A stretch of 40,826 bases of DNA. It comes from a virus. The translations under genes were made by a program, and so were the position numbers. The notes beneath the pieces are model-generated. The model ran no database searches. It saw only the letters and a list, made by a program, of their open reading frames with translations, and had not been told where the DNA came from. Shown here in pieces: positions 1 to 6,533 of the stretch (position 1 is the stretch's first letter; every line of letters begins with the position of its first letter). Location: positions 1-40,826 of the IMG/VR virus record IMGVR_UViG_3300035181_000676; one strand, 5' to 3'.

Positions 1-82
1 TCGCTCTAACGTCTTTAATCTTTTGAGCGTTAGCCGTCATTGTGAGGAGTTTATCGTTAAGTGCATTTAATACTGTTTTCAT
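1..82 (-). CDS. Partial copy (N-terminus) of the 177-aa putative regulator
   Basis: This is the first 27 codons of the gene annotated at 40192-40725, repeated because of the terminal repeat and cut by the window edge. Its start codon is the ATG whose complement ends at base 82. If the molecule is circular, this and the right-hand copy are one gene, and the promoters and operator at 164-256 belong to it. Confidence 0.8.
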   Translation of the reverse strand, partial: MKTVLNALNDKLLTMTANAQKIKDVRA

Positions 83-183
83 TTTTTAGCCTTTTTGCCT
101 TTTATTGCGATCGCATTGCCGCCGGTTGGATGATTAAGTCATCGACTTGGTTTCTATGGTGTTATTATCTCACAACTTGGAAT
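1..183. repeat. Left copy of the 183-bp terminal direct repeat
   Basis: Bases 1-183 match bases 40644-40826 over the full length with one difference (G at 56, A at 40699). The repeat covers the first 27 codons of the gene that starts at 40725, plus its upstream leader and one promoter -10 region. It is either a true direct terminal repeat (usual for T7-like terminases) or the overlap left by linearising a circular assembly. The mismatch argues against a simple exact k-mer overlap. Confidence 0.95.
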
Positions 184-192
184 AAATTGCAA
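164..192 (-). promoter_or_regulatory. sigma70-like promoter facing the 177-aa gene
   Basis: On the minus strand TTGCAA (192-187) is followed after 17 nt by GATAAT (169-164), a good fit to a sigma70 promoter. It points toward the gene starting at 82 (equivalent to 40725). It sits about 80 nt upstream of the start codon. Only its -10 half lies inside the terminal repeat. Confidence 0.5.
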
Positions 193-225
193 GGGTATAG
201 CAAGGAAAAAAGCTAATTTCAGCTA

Positions 226-256
226 ATTATAAGTTTATATGTTACATTTGGTAACA
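226..256 (-). promoter_or_regulatory. Second promoter with overlapping GTTAC-N5-GTAAC operator
   Basis: On the minus strand TTACCA (254-249), a 17-nt spacer and TATAAT (231-226) form a plausible promoter. An inverted repeat GTTAC-N5-GTAAC (241-255, extending one more pair to 240/256) covers the -35 element, as a repressor operator would. The same GTTAC-N5-GTAAC spacing recurs at 40093-40117, on the other side of the gene. Confidence 0.45.
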
Positions 257-288
257 ATTTATCAGTTTTGGGAATAATTTAACGTGCA

Positions 289-379
289 TTTATAAAAAAT
301 AATAAATTTTCTTTACTTGCGATAATGCTATGATGCGATAGTTTATAAAAATAATAAATTTTCTTTACTTGCGATAATG
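289..379. repeat. Direct repeat, two copies of ~38 bp with 52-bp period
   Basis: Copy 1 is 289-327 and copy 2 is 342-379. They differ only by one A in a short A run. The identical core is 33 bp (295-327 and 347-379) and ends in CTTTACTTGCGATAATG. The spacer also contains GCGATA, so that hexamer occurs three times. A shorter 18-bp part of the flank (285-302) recurs at 40069-40086. Confidence 0.9.
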
Positions 380-384
380 GGATA

Positions 385-464
385 ATATTTGGTTAACATA
401 ATATTCTTAAGAGGATAACCTCGTGATATATTTCAATATAATAAATATTATGTTAACCAAATAT
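385..464. repeat. Perfect 21-bp inverted repeat with 38-nt centre
   Basis: The arms 385-405 and 444-464 are perfect reverse complements containing the palindromic core GGTTAAC. The 38-nt centre holds a smaller dyad, GAGG-ATAA-CCTC (411-422). It could form a cruciform or a long RNA hairpin, or be a paired binding site. No T-tract follows, so a terminator is unlikely. Confidence 0.85.
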
Positions 465-498
465 GATATAATCGTGGGTATGTGAGAAGGGATTTCGT

Positions 499-572
499 TA
501 TGTCTAAAAAGATATAACGCTTTTTTCATTTAGGTTTATGTCTAAAAAGATATAACGCTTTTTTTCATTTAG
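499..572 (+). repeat. Tandem 35-bp repeat, terminator-like, with repeated MSKKI mini-ORF
   Basis: Two copies (499-533 and 537-572) differ by one extra T. In the first copy CGTTAT (496-501) can pair with ATAACG (514-519), followed by C and six Ts, which resembles a weak rightward intrinsic terminator. Each copy also holds ATG-TCT-AAA-AAG-ATA-TAA, a five-codon reading frame. I do not claim it is translated. Confidence 0.6.
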
Positions 573-578
573 TACGTG

Positions 579-766
579 CCTATCACCACGCTATCATGAG
601 ACTATCACCACGCTATCATGAGATTATCACCACGCTATCATGAGATTATCACCACGCTATCATGAGACTATCACCACGCTATCATGAGATTATCACCACG
701 CTATCATGAGATTATCACCACGCTATCATGAGACTATCACCACGCTATCATGATATTATCACCGTG
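579..766. repeat. 22-bp iteron array built of 11-bp half-units
   Basis: Eight 22-bp units (579-754) and a partial ninth run head to tail with no spacers. The unit is [AC][CT]TATCACCACGCTATCATGAG. Each unit is two 11-bp halves, so TATCA recurs every 11 bp from 581 to 757, giving 17 copies on one face of the helix. The base before TATCA changes in a C,T,T pattern, giving a 66-bp higher-order period. Such arrays are typical of iteron origins, but no known Rep protein is visible. Confidence 0.9.
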
Positions 767-873
767 CGTTTATAGACGGCCTAATCGCCGCAAGGCCGAG
801 ACAGAATAAAAGGCTTAAATGATTGGCTACGGATAGGCGATGGGGGACTTTGGTGTGCGGCGGGATGGGGGAA

Positions 874-897
874 AGCATAAAAATTATATATTATGCT
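874..897. repeat. Small hairpin AGCATAA/TTATGCT
   Basis: A 7-bp inverted repeat (874-880 and 891-897) with a 10-nt A/T loop overlaps the first copy of the 47-bp direct repeat. It lies downstream of the leftward gene ending at 1002, so it might end or stabilise that transcript. The evidence is only the symmetry. Confidence 0.35.
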
Positions 898-971
898 AAA
901 AACCTAAACTCTTAATTCTAACTTAAAAAATTATATATTATGCTAAAAACCTAAACTCTTAATTCTAACTT
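879..971. repeat. Direct repeat of 46 bp, two copies at 47-bp period
   Basis: Bases 879-924 and 926-971 are identical and contain TTATGCTAAAAACCTAAACT. They lie between the iteron array and the leftward gene at 1002-1541. The exact identity suggests a recent duplication or selection on paired sites. Confidence 0.9.
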
Positions 972-1001
972 GAATTAGTTACAACGAATACCGCCGACAA
1001 A

Positions 1002-1541
1002 CTATTCATATCTCCACGCATCTCTAACGATCTTATACTCTCTATTGCCTCTTATCTTCTCCTTACGTGGAGCACGATAACCACGATAGGGTATTTCGCA
1101 ACAATAAAGTGCCCTCATACTTTGATCTTTTGCCTCATCAAGAAACATATCGATCATCATATTACTAAAAGCAAATACGTGCTTTCGAGTAAAGCGTATT
1201 CTAACTCTAACTTCAACTCCGGAATACACATACCATGATCTCATCATGCTTCTGATTATATTTAGAAACGCATCATATAACAAATTGCTCATTTCCCCAC
1301 CAAATTGATTGAGATTATTATCTGATATACCATATGCATAAATCGCTATCGCTTTACGACATAAATTATGAGTATTTCCATATCGGTTCATGTACCATAA
1401 CATCTGTTCTTGGTATGGTGTATGTAGGGAAAAGAAATCAAATACAGCCTTTTGTAGCTGTGGACTTGTCTTTTTTGGGATAAATCCCAATGCACGTAAA
1501 TCATCTATTTTAGGTGACATATAGTTTTTAAACTTTTTCAT
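1002..1541 (-). CDS. Hypothetical basic protein beside the iteron region
   Basis: This 179-residue protein is not recognised. It is rich in Lys/Arg and aromatic residues (for example RVRIRFTRKH near residues 111-120) and ends in a charged tail, so it could bind nucleic acid. It is the only leftward gene between the repeat region and the divergent late operon, and its transcript would run into the iterons. No good ribosome-binding site precedes the ATG, so the start is uncertain. Its position makes a replication-initiator or control role conceivable, but no Rep motif is visible. Confidence 0.7.
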   Translation of the reverse strand: MKKFKNYMSPKIDDLRALGFIPKKTSPQLQKAVFDFFSLHTPYQEQMLWYMNRYGNTHNLCRKAIAIYAYGISDNNLNQFGGEMSNLLYDAFLNIIRSMMRSWYVYSGVEVRVRIRFTRKHVFAFSNMMIDMFLDEAKDQSMRALYCCEIPYRGYRAPRKEKIRGNREYKIVRDAWRYE

Positions 1542-1544
1542 GGG

Positions 1545-1550
1545 TATAAT
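1545..1550 (+). promoter_or_regulatory. Possible -10 element for the late operon
   Basis: A TATAAT hexamer lies 30 nt before the ATG of the first rightward gene. It falls just upstream of the start of the divergent gene. The matching -35 is poor, so this would need an activator or is chance. It is the only promoter-like element I see between the divergent genes. Confidence 0.3.
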
Positions 1551-1579
1551 TGTATCAGAAATTCGACCAAAGGGTCATT

Positions 1580-1783
1580 ATGCTACACACTCAAACAGTT
1601 CAAGAGATAATCGATATTTTGCGGAGAGATCATCTCCCAGAAGAGTCAACAATGAAGCAGGTGCTATCTGATACTGAGTTTAATCGTGGTCGTGTATCGG
1701 CTATCTATGAGTTAGTCGATATTCTTGAGCGACTCATTATTATGGAAGAGGAGGATAACCTTGCTAACATTACAACCCATTGA
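1580..1783 (+). CDS. Small phage protein, first gene of the rightward operon
   Basis: This 67-residue protein of unknown function is predicted to be mostly helical and acidic near its end. I place the start at ATG 1580 because AAAGGG lies 6 nt upstream. An in-frame TTG at 1550 has no such site. The last 23 bases overlap the next gene, which carries its own AGGAGG inside this reading frame, so the two are translationally linked. Confidence 0.65.
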   Translation: MLHTQTVQEIIDILRRDHLPEESTMKQVLSDTEFNRGRVSAIYELVDILERLIIMEEEDNLANITTH

Positions 1784-2093
1784 TGACTTAGAGTTTATTA
1801 CTGAGAAGATGTCGGAGTTTGGTCCACCCTATACTAAAGAAGATATTGATTTGTTCCTAATGGTGCCAAAAACCTGTTTAGGTGTGTACAACTATGCGGG
1901 TGTACCTATTGCTTTTGGATGTGTTGTGCACTTAATCGATGGTGATCATATGACTTACTCGTGGCATGATAGTACAATAGCAGGTAAACGGGCCTATGTT
2001 AATGGTATCGATGAGTTTTTAACTCTGTATCCTAACCTAAAGTTTGGCAGTTTTGCCAAATCTCTACATATTATTCAAAGGAGAATACGCTAA
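1761..2093 (+). CDS. Hypothetical phage protein, possibly acyltransferase-like
   Basis: A TTG start at 1761 follows a near-perfect AGGAGG (1749-1754) at 6-nt spacing, giving 110 residues. A longer frame from 1725 lacks such a site. The central part (LGVYNYAGVPIAFGCV and later TYSWHDSTIAG) has the strand pattern of the small GNAT-like proteins that many podoviruses encode near the portal gene. The resemblance is weak. The stop codon overlaps the next ATG as TAATG. Confidence 0.6.
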   Translation: MLTLQPIDDLEFITEKMSEFGPPYTKEDIDLFLMVPKTCLGVYNYAGVPIAFGCVVHLIDGDHMTYSWHDSTIAGKRAYVNGIDEFLTLYPNLKFGSFAKSLHIIQRRIR

Positions 2094-2479
2094 TGTCACA
2101 ACGTACAAGAATGAAGGAGTACCCTTTGGGGTATCCACATCGAACAAAAGAGTTACAGGATCCTGTATCCGCATTGCTCGTAGCATCTATCGGGATGGCA
2201 GGGTATTCCGCATACTCACAATCACAATCGGCAAGTAAAGCACAGGCCGCACAGAATGAAGCTGAACTACGTGCCCGTGAGATTGCGGCTGAGAAGAAGC
2301 CGTTAGAAGAATCGGCAACCTTAAAGACAAACGCTATTAATTCGGCAAATAATCTTGGAGCACTTGGGTTACTTATTGCTCCTGATGAGAATATGCGGCC
2401 TAAGTCAATGTCACTTGGCGGTAATAAGTCATCAGGGGTAGGCTCTACTACGGCTACCGGTCTTGGGTTTGGAGTGTAA
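2093..2479 (+). CDS. Small virion-associated protein, T7 gp6.7/gp7.3-like
   Basis: This protein of 128 residues has a short hydrophobic segment (about residues 26-42, SALLVASIGMAGYSAYS), then an Ala/Gln/Glu-rich helix and a Gly/Ser-rich tail. Small proteins of this build directly before the portal gene in T7-like phages are minor virion or ejection proteins. That assignment rests on position and composition only. AAGGAG lies 9 nt upstream of the ATG, and the start is coupled to the previous stop. Confidence 0.6.
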   Translation: MSQRTRMKEYPLGYPHRTKELQDPVSALLVASIGMAGYSAYSQSQSASKAQAAQNEAELRAREIAAEKKPLEESATLKTNAINSANNLGALGLLIAPDENMRPKSMSLGGNKSSGVGSTTATGLGFGV

Positions 2480-2480
2480 T

Positions 2481-4004
2481 ATGGCAAAACAAAAGCAAAA
2501 CCAAGCCTTATCTGCGCCATTACTCACTCCTAAAGCGTTCTATGCCAAGTATTCTCTTGGTCGGGTCGAGCATGAGAATACTGCTATACGTATTTGTAAT
2601 GTAACACTGCCTTATATTATGATGCCTCAGGGTGCTTCATCATCAACACAAATGCAAGATAGTATTGCTCAAGCATTTTGTGGTCGTGCGGTAAACTCGT
2701 TGAAGGCAAAAATGGGTATGTCATTACTCCCTCCTTCCACTTCAAGTTTCCGACTTGCTCCAGATAAGGACGCTTTGGCTCAAATTACTAACAGCGATGC
2801 AAATAAGCAAGCAGAAGTCTATCAAAAGCTATCCGGAGTTACTGCACAGATCAATAACGAGATTGAAGCACAACAAATTCGGGATAAGATGTTTGATCTA
2901 CTTGCTCAGTTGATTGTTATTGGCTCAGTAGTTATTGAAAAGAAGCCTCAACGTGGGATTCACCTCCACTTTTTACGCTCGTTTACAGTGGATCTCAACG
3001 CTCGTGGTGAACCTCGTGGCATTTGTGTAGTTGAGAAGTTGAAGGATTTACCGAAAGGGATTGAAGCAAAGGTAGTTCAAGAGACATATAATCTTTATAC
3101 CCTTGTGACATGGGATAATATAACTCAGAAGTGGACAATGACTCAATCGATTGAAGATGATATAGTCGGCGAATCTCAACAATTTACAGATGAGGAGTGT
3201 CCGTTTAAATATGTTGGATGGACATGGACGGAGGGTGATAAGTATCACCGTCCATACGCAGAAGACTATCTTCCTGATATGGAGCAGTATAATACATTGG
3301 CTACATTAGTAACTAAGGGGTCAGTTGTTGCCTCTAAAGTTCTAATCTTCGTTGATGAGAAGGGTAATCGTACTCGTAAGTCTGCTGTTGCTAACTCAGC
3401 CAATGGTGATGTAGTAAACGGTCGGGCAGAGGATGTAACTGCGTTCCAACTCAATAAAAACTTTGACTTTCAAGTGCCTGTTGGACGTATGGAGGAGATC
3501 AAGAAGGATTTATCTGCGGCGTTTTTAATGAATGAGTCGGTAACTCGAAATGCCGAGCGTGTAACTGCCGAAGAGATTCGGTATATGGCTCAAGAATTGG
3601 AGTCATCTTCTCTATCAGGCGTTTACTCTAAGCTCTCTGTCCTTGTATCTAAACAGATAGTGCTTTGGATCATGGCAGAATTGAAGATTAAGTTCGATGC
3701 TATAAACGTAAACGTCATTACAGGACTTGATGCACTTGGTCGATCACAAGAATCACAAAAACTTGATGGATTCATGCAACGTATGACCTCTTTAAACTTA
3801 GTTCATTGGGTTAAAGAGGAGGAAGTGGTACAACGATATGCGGCGTATGACGGTATTGATGTTACTAATTTGATAAAAACTCCTGATGAGGTCAAATCAG
3901 AATTGGCACAACAACAACAACAACAAACAGCCCAAGCAGGGACTCAGGCGTTAGCTGAAAGTGCGGGTAAAACGGCAGGAGCGAATATCGTACCGCAAGG
4001 TTGA
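2481..4004 (+). CDS. Portal (head-to-tail connector) protein, T7 gp8 family
   Basis: It forms the dodecameric portal ring through which DNA enters and leaves the capsid. The N-terminal region shows the podovirus connector pattern: LPYIMMPQG near residue 40, then a segment AVNSLKAKMGMSLLPPSTSSFRL aligned with the T7-like N-(K/L)-K-LLPP-FFRL region. The 507 residues are close to T7 gp8 (536). The C-terminus is Gln/Ala-rich. I use ATG 2481 with GGAG six bases upstream rather than the in-frame TTG at 2463. Confidence 0.9.
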   Translation: MAKQKQNQALSAPLLTPKAFYAKYSLGRVEHENTAIRICNVTLPYIMMPQGASSSTQMQDSIAQAFCGRAVNSLKAKMGMSLLPPSTSSFRLAPDKDALAQITNSDANKQAEVYQKLSGVTAQINNEIEAQQIRDKMFDLLAQLIVIGSVVIEKKPQRGIHLHFLRSFTVDLNARGEPRGICVVEKLKDLPKGIEAKVVQETYNLYTLVTWDNITQKWTMTQSIEDDIVGESQQFTDEECPFKYVGWTWTEGDKYHRPYAEDYLPDMEQYNTLATLVTKGSVVASKVLIFVDEKGNRTRKSAVANSANGDVVNGRAEDVTAFQLNKNFDFQVPVGRMEEIKKDLSAAFLMNESVTRNAERVTAEEIRYMAQELESSSLSGVYSKLSVLVSKQIVLWIMAELKIKFDAINVNVITGLDALGRSQESQKLDGFMQRMTSLNLVHWVKEEEVVQRYAAYDGIDVTNLIKTPDEVKSELAQQQQQQTAQAGTQALAESAGKTAGANIVPQG

Positions 4005-4043
4005 TATAATATGATTTTAATACCCAATTTATAGGAGTTTAGA

Positions 4044-4190
4044 ATGGCTAAAACAAAAGCGGTACCGGTAAAAGACTTAGGTAAGGTTATTATGAAGAAG
4101 CCCAATAAGGGTGATGGTAAGCGTGATCCTATTAAAATATACGACTCAGAAGCTTATGCAAAAGCTCTCAAACAAAATAAAGGAAAGTAA
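4044..4190 (+). CDS. Small lysine-rich protein between portal and scaffold
   Basis: This is a 48-codon reading frame starting MAKTKAVPVKDLGKVIMKKP, with AGGAG (4033-4037) 6 nt before the ATG and a stop directly abutting the next ATG at 4191. It is strongly basic and may bind DNA or be a minor virion part. Tight packing and a good ribosome-binding site support a real gene. The function is unknown. Confidence 0.65.
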   Translation: MAKTKAVPVKDLGKVIMKKPNKGDGKRDPIKIYDSEAYAKALKQNKGK

Positions 4191-4577
4191 ATGTCAGAAG
4201 AATTAAATGAAAATACTCAAGCTCCAAATGTTGAAGTAGAAGCAAAAGCTACTCGTACCCGTTCTACTGCTCCAACCAAAGTAAAGGAAGTTATTACTCC
4301 GGAAGTGGTAAGCACTCGTTCACAGATTATGACGGCTCAAGAATATGCGGAATATTCTAAACGTAATGGTACATTTAATGGTCGTAAGGCAAATGAAAAA
4401 ACTCAACTTACTGTTGAAGAATTTGTTGTTTTGTCTCGTGATAATTGGACTCCAAAAATGATGATGGAAAAACATGGCATTACTCTTGAGGAACTTCAAG
4501 CAGTAGCTTCTCGTGTTCCATTGATAATGCAGTTAAATCGTCCGATTCAAGTAACTGCTACATCAATTAAATGGTAA
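4191..4577 (+). CDS. Hypothetical protein between portal and scaffold
   Basis: This 128-residue protein has a disordered, charged N-terminal third (Glu/Thr/Lys-rich) and a helical C-terminal half containing LTVEEFVVLSRDNWTPKMMM followed by a helix-turn-helix-like EKHGITLEELQAVA. That could be a DNA-binding or assembly motif. No family is recognised. It starts right after the stop of the 48-aa gene with AAAGGAAAG upstream, inside the capsid-assembly block. Confidence 0.65.
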   Translation: MSEELNENTQAPNVEVEAKATRTRSTAPTKVKEVITPEVVSTRSQIMTAQEYAEYSKRNGTFNGRKANEKTQLTVEEFVVLSRDNWTPKMMMEKHGITLEELQAVASRVPLIMQLNRPIQVTATSIKW

Positions 4578-5416
4578 CTGTCATGGCTGATGAAATTACT
4601 CCTCCGGTATCCGGAGCAACACCACCAACTGACGGCGGAGTAACACCGCCAATTGATGCCAGTAACTTACCTTCTATGCAACAAGAGTTTCAAGAAGCAA
4701 TGGGTAAATTTACTATTACCGATGAGTTTGCTCAAGCAAATTTTAAAAATGGTAAACTCTATGGTCGTTTTGATTCAATAGAAGCAGTGCTTAACACTCT
4801 TCATGATGTTGAAACTAAATATTCTAATGTTATGCGTGATATCAAGTCGGCTCCACCTGCTTCCGCACCTAATCCACCAGCTCCGGAAGTTCCAATTACT
4901 GAGATCGCACAACCGATCATTAAAAAGTACATTGACAATAACTTTAATTATGACGGGATGGATGCTGAGATTGCTCAACTTTCTCAAGAAACGGGTAAAA
5001 GTGTCGCTGAGATTAAGTTAGCGGCGATTGAAGCTCGTGAACTTGTTACTAAAGCCCATTCTATCGTAGGCGGTAAGAGCAATTATGATGCTATGATCCA
5101 ATGGGGTATGGCTAATCTTAATGACTCACAAAAATCAGACTTCGATAAAGCACTTAACTCCGGTATGGGTGAGTACGCAATTAAAGGGTTGTATAATGAC
5201 TATCAAACAGCACAACAAGCGTCAGGAAATTCCCAACCATCACGTATTGAAGGTGATGGATCGGGATCAATGGGCATTAAACCTTATGGTACTTTTAAAG
5301 AATTGGCTGATGACCGTGCTTACCTATCGGGTAAAGGTCGAAACGATACAGCGGCACACGCAATTCATAAACAAAGAATGATGATAACTCCTGATAACGT
5401 AGTGTATGGGCGATAA
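4571..5416 (+). CDS. Capsid assembly scaffolding protein, T7 gp9-like
   Basis: It is expected to guide prohead assembly and then leave. It is acidic, with a Pro/Thr-rich disordered start, a helix with the common scaffold pattern (LYGRFDSIEAVLNTLHDVETKY, about residues 58-79), and an Ala-rich helical middle. The length (281) is close to T7 gp9 (307), and it lies between portal and major capsid genes. The ATG at 4571 overlaps the previous stop (ATGGTAA). A second ATG at 4583 (MADEITPP) is an equally likely start, and neither has a clear ribosome-binding site. Confidence 0.8.
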   Translation: MVTVMADEITPPVSGATPPTDGGVTPPIDASNLPSMQQEFQEAMGKFTITDEFAQANFKNGKLYGRFDSIEAVLNTLHDVETKYSNVMRDIKSAPPASAPNPPAPEVPITEIAQPIIKKYIDNNFNYDGMDAEIAQLSQETGKSVAEIKLAAIEARELVTKAHSIVGGKSNYDAMIQWGMANLNDSQKSDFDKALNSGMGEYAIKGLYNDYQTAQQASGNSQPSRIEGDGSGSMGIKPYGTFKELADDRAYLSGKGRNDTAAHAIHKQRMMITPDNVVYGR

Positions 5417-5425
5417 GCCCATACA
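5403..5425 (+). terminator. Hairpin at the end of the scaffold gene
   Basis: TGTATGGGC (5403-5411) pairs with GCCCATACA (5417-5425) around the loop GATAA, which contains the scaffold stop codon. No T-run follows, so it is a poor intrinsic terminator. It may instead protect or process the mRNA before the capsid promoter. Confidence 0.45.
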
Positions 5426-5431
5426 TATCTC

Positions 5432-5461
5432 TTGACATTACCCCCTCTTTACGTATATAAT
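5432..5461 (+). promoter_or_regulatory. Consensus sigma70-type promoter before the capsid gene
   Basis: A perfect TTGACA (5432-5437), an 18-nt spacer and a perfect TATAAT (5456-5461) lie just after the scaffold hairpin and about 140 nt before the major capsid ATG. It should give the capsid gene its own strong transcript from host RNA polymerase, in line with the high copy number of the product. Confidence 0.85.
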
Positions 5462-5467
5462 TTCATC

Positions 5468-5601
5468 GAACGGGTTGGTTGGGTACGTACCAATCAATTA
5501 AATCATACGGTAAGACTTCTCCTACCTCAAGGTCATGGTCTTTTGTGTTGTAACTGATTGGTATACCATGCTAACTGTAACAAAAAACAAAAGGATCCAC
5601 T
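5468..5601 (+). promoter_or_regulatory. Long 5' leader of the capsid mRNA
   Basis: About 134 nt separate the promoter from the capsid start with no reading frame. It can fold: GGTTGGGTAC is followed directly by GTACCAATC (with one extra G), and GATTGGTATACCATG recurs near 5560-5574. It ends in AAAAGGATCCACT before the ATG. A structured leader could raise mRNA stability. No known riboswitch is recognised. Confidence 0.45.
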
Positions 5602-6525
5602 ATGGCTTATACAGGTGCTTCAACTCCAAACATCGGAACAACATCTGCTGATACACTCAGTCGTGATATTCATGTCGATACCCTTATGGCGTACCAGCGT
5701 AAGACTTTGTTCTTGGATAAACTCTATACACAAACAATTCAAGGTGGTACGGGTGCTCAATTTACCATTGAAGGTAAAGAAGACATCGACTCTACTGGAA
5801 CAGGGACTTACGCCGCAGGTTCTCAAGTAACGATTACTGCGGGAACTCAAGACGATAAAATTATCAATCTTGATCGCCCTACTTACGTTGCTCGCCGTAT
5901 CGATAAATTTGATGAAGCGGTTGCGAACTATGATGTTATCGCAATGCAAGTTCGTCAAATCGGTACTAAACTCGCAAACGTAATCGACCGTAAGTGTTCT
6001 GCGGCTATTGAAGCCGCCTCTCTTGCTACCGGTCTTGTAGGTAATGGTAATGGACACGTTGTTGTAAATACCTCTCTTGAAGGTGGTGTTGCGGCGGCTA
6101 CCACATCCGAAGGATTGGGAGATGAACTTTGTGAGTCTATCTTTATGGCGGCGGCGAAAATTCGTGAGGCTGACGATATGGGGCCTATTTATGCGGCGGT
6201 TAGTCCTACCTCATATTCGTATATCGTTCAATCTAAAAAAGCGATCAATGCCGACTATACAAGTGCGAACGGTGGATATGATTCTGGTACGGTTGCTAAA
6301 GTTGGTGGAGTTATTGTTTTTGAAACTAATAATCTTCCTACTACTGCGGGACTTAAAGGGTTGGTATTCTGCGATCAAGCGGCAGGTGTCGTCAAACTTT
6401 GGGATGTGAATACAAAAATCACTGAACAAGCCGACTTCCTTGATGCAAAATTGATTACAGCGTACTTCTCTAACGGTATTGCTTCCCTTCGCCCTCAGTG
6501 TGCGGTTTCAATCAAGAACGTATAA
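5602..6525 (+). CDS. Major capsid protein, T7 gp10 family
   Basis: It forms the icosahedral shell. The 307 residues start MAYTGASTPNIG and show the HK97-fold pattern of T7-like capsids: a flexible N-arm, LDKLYTQTIQGGTGAQFTIEG (about 39-59), then LDRPTYVARRIDKFDEAVANYDV (about 94-116) and a late VKLWDVNTKITEQADFLDAKL segment. T7 gp10A is somewhat longer (345). Position after the scaffold, a private promoter and a hairpin after the stop all support the call. Confidence 0.92.
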   Translation: MAYTGASTPNIGTTSADTLSRDIHVDTLMAYQRKTLFLDKLYTQTIQGGTGAQFTIEGKEDIDSTGTGTYAAGSQVTITAGTQDDKIINLDRPTYVARRIDKFDEAVANYDVIAMQVRQIGTKLANVIDRKCSAAIEAASLATGLVGNGNGHVVVNTSLEGGVAAATTSEGLGDELCESIFMAAAKIREADDMGPIYAAVSPTSYSYIVQSKKAINADYTSANGGYDSGTVAKVGGVIVFETNNLPTTAGLKGLVFCDQAAGVVKLWDVNTKITEQADFLDAKLITAYFSNGIASLRPQCAVSIKNV

Positions 6526-6533
6526 CCGTTTTA

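Larger units (their letters stand above)
83..1001. other. Gene-free repeat region, candidate replication origin
   Basis: No convincing gene lies in these 919 bases. The stretch is A+T-rich and packed with different repeat classes, listed separately: promoters and operator (164-256), a 33-bp direct repeat (289-379), a 21-bp inverted repeat (385-464), a duplicated terminator-like unit (499-572), a 22-bp tandem array (579-766) and a 47-bp direct repeat (879-971). Between 767 and 873 is a more G-rich unique stretch with no feature I can name. The combination of iterons, dyad symmetry and A+T-rich DNA next to the genome ends suggests an origin or replication-control locus. That role is inferred. 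Confidence 0.5.

Noticed and set aside
78-93. Shared P-loop variant LSKS in TerL and the AAA ATPase (protein positions 78-83 and 85-92) as a sign of common origin
   Set aside because: Ser before the Lys is a known variation in TerL proteins, and the folds differ. The likeness is most likely coincidence.
78-116. tgcgatcgca palindrome near the left end as a recombination site
   Set aside because: A single 10-bp palindrome with no recombinase gene or second copy outside the terminal repeat is not enough.
579-766. CRISPR array
   Set aside because: The 22-bp units are back to back with no unique spacers and no cas genes are nearby.
2071-2520. Minus-strand 149-codon frame
   Set aside because: It lies opposite the small virion gene and portal start, which have good start sites and neighbours in one direction.
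5620-6057. Minus-strand frame inside the capsid gene
   Set aside because: It is a shadow of the major capsid protein, with no start site or operon context.
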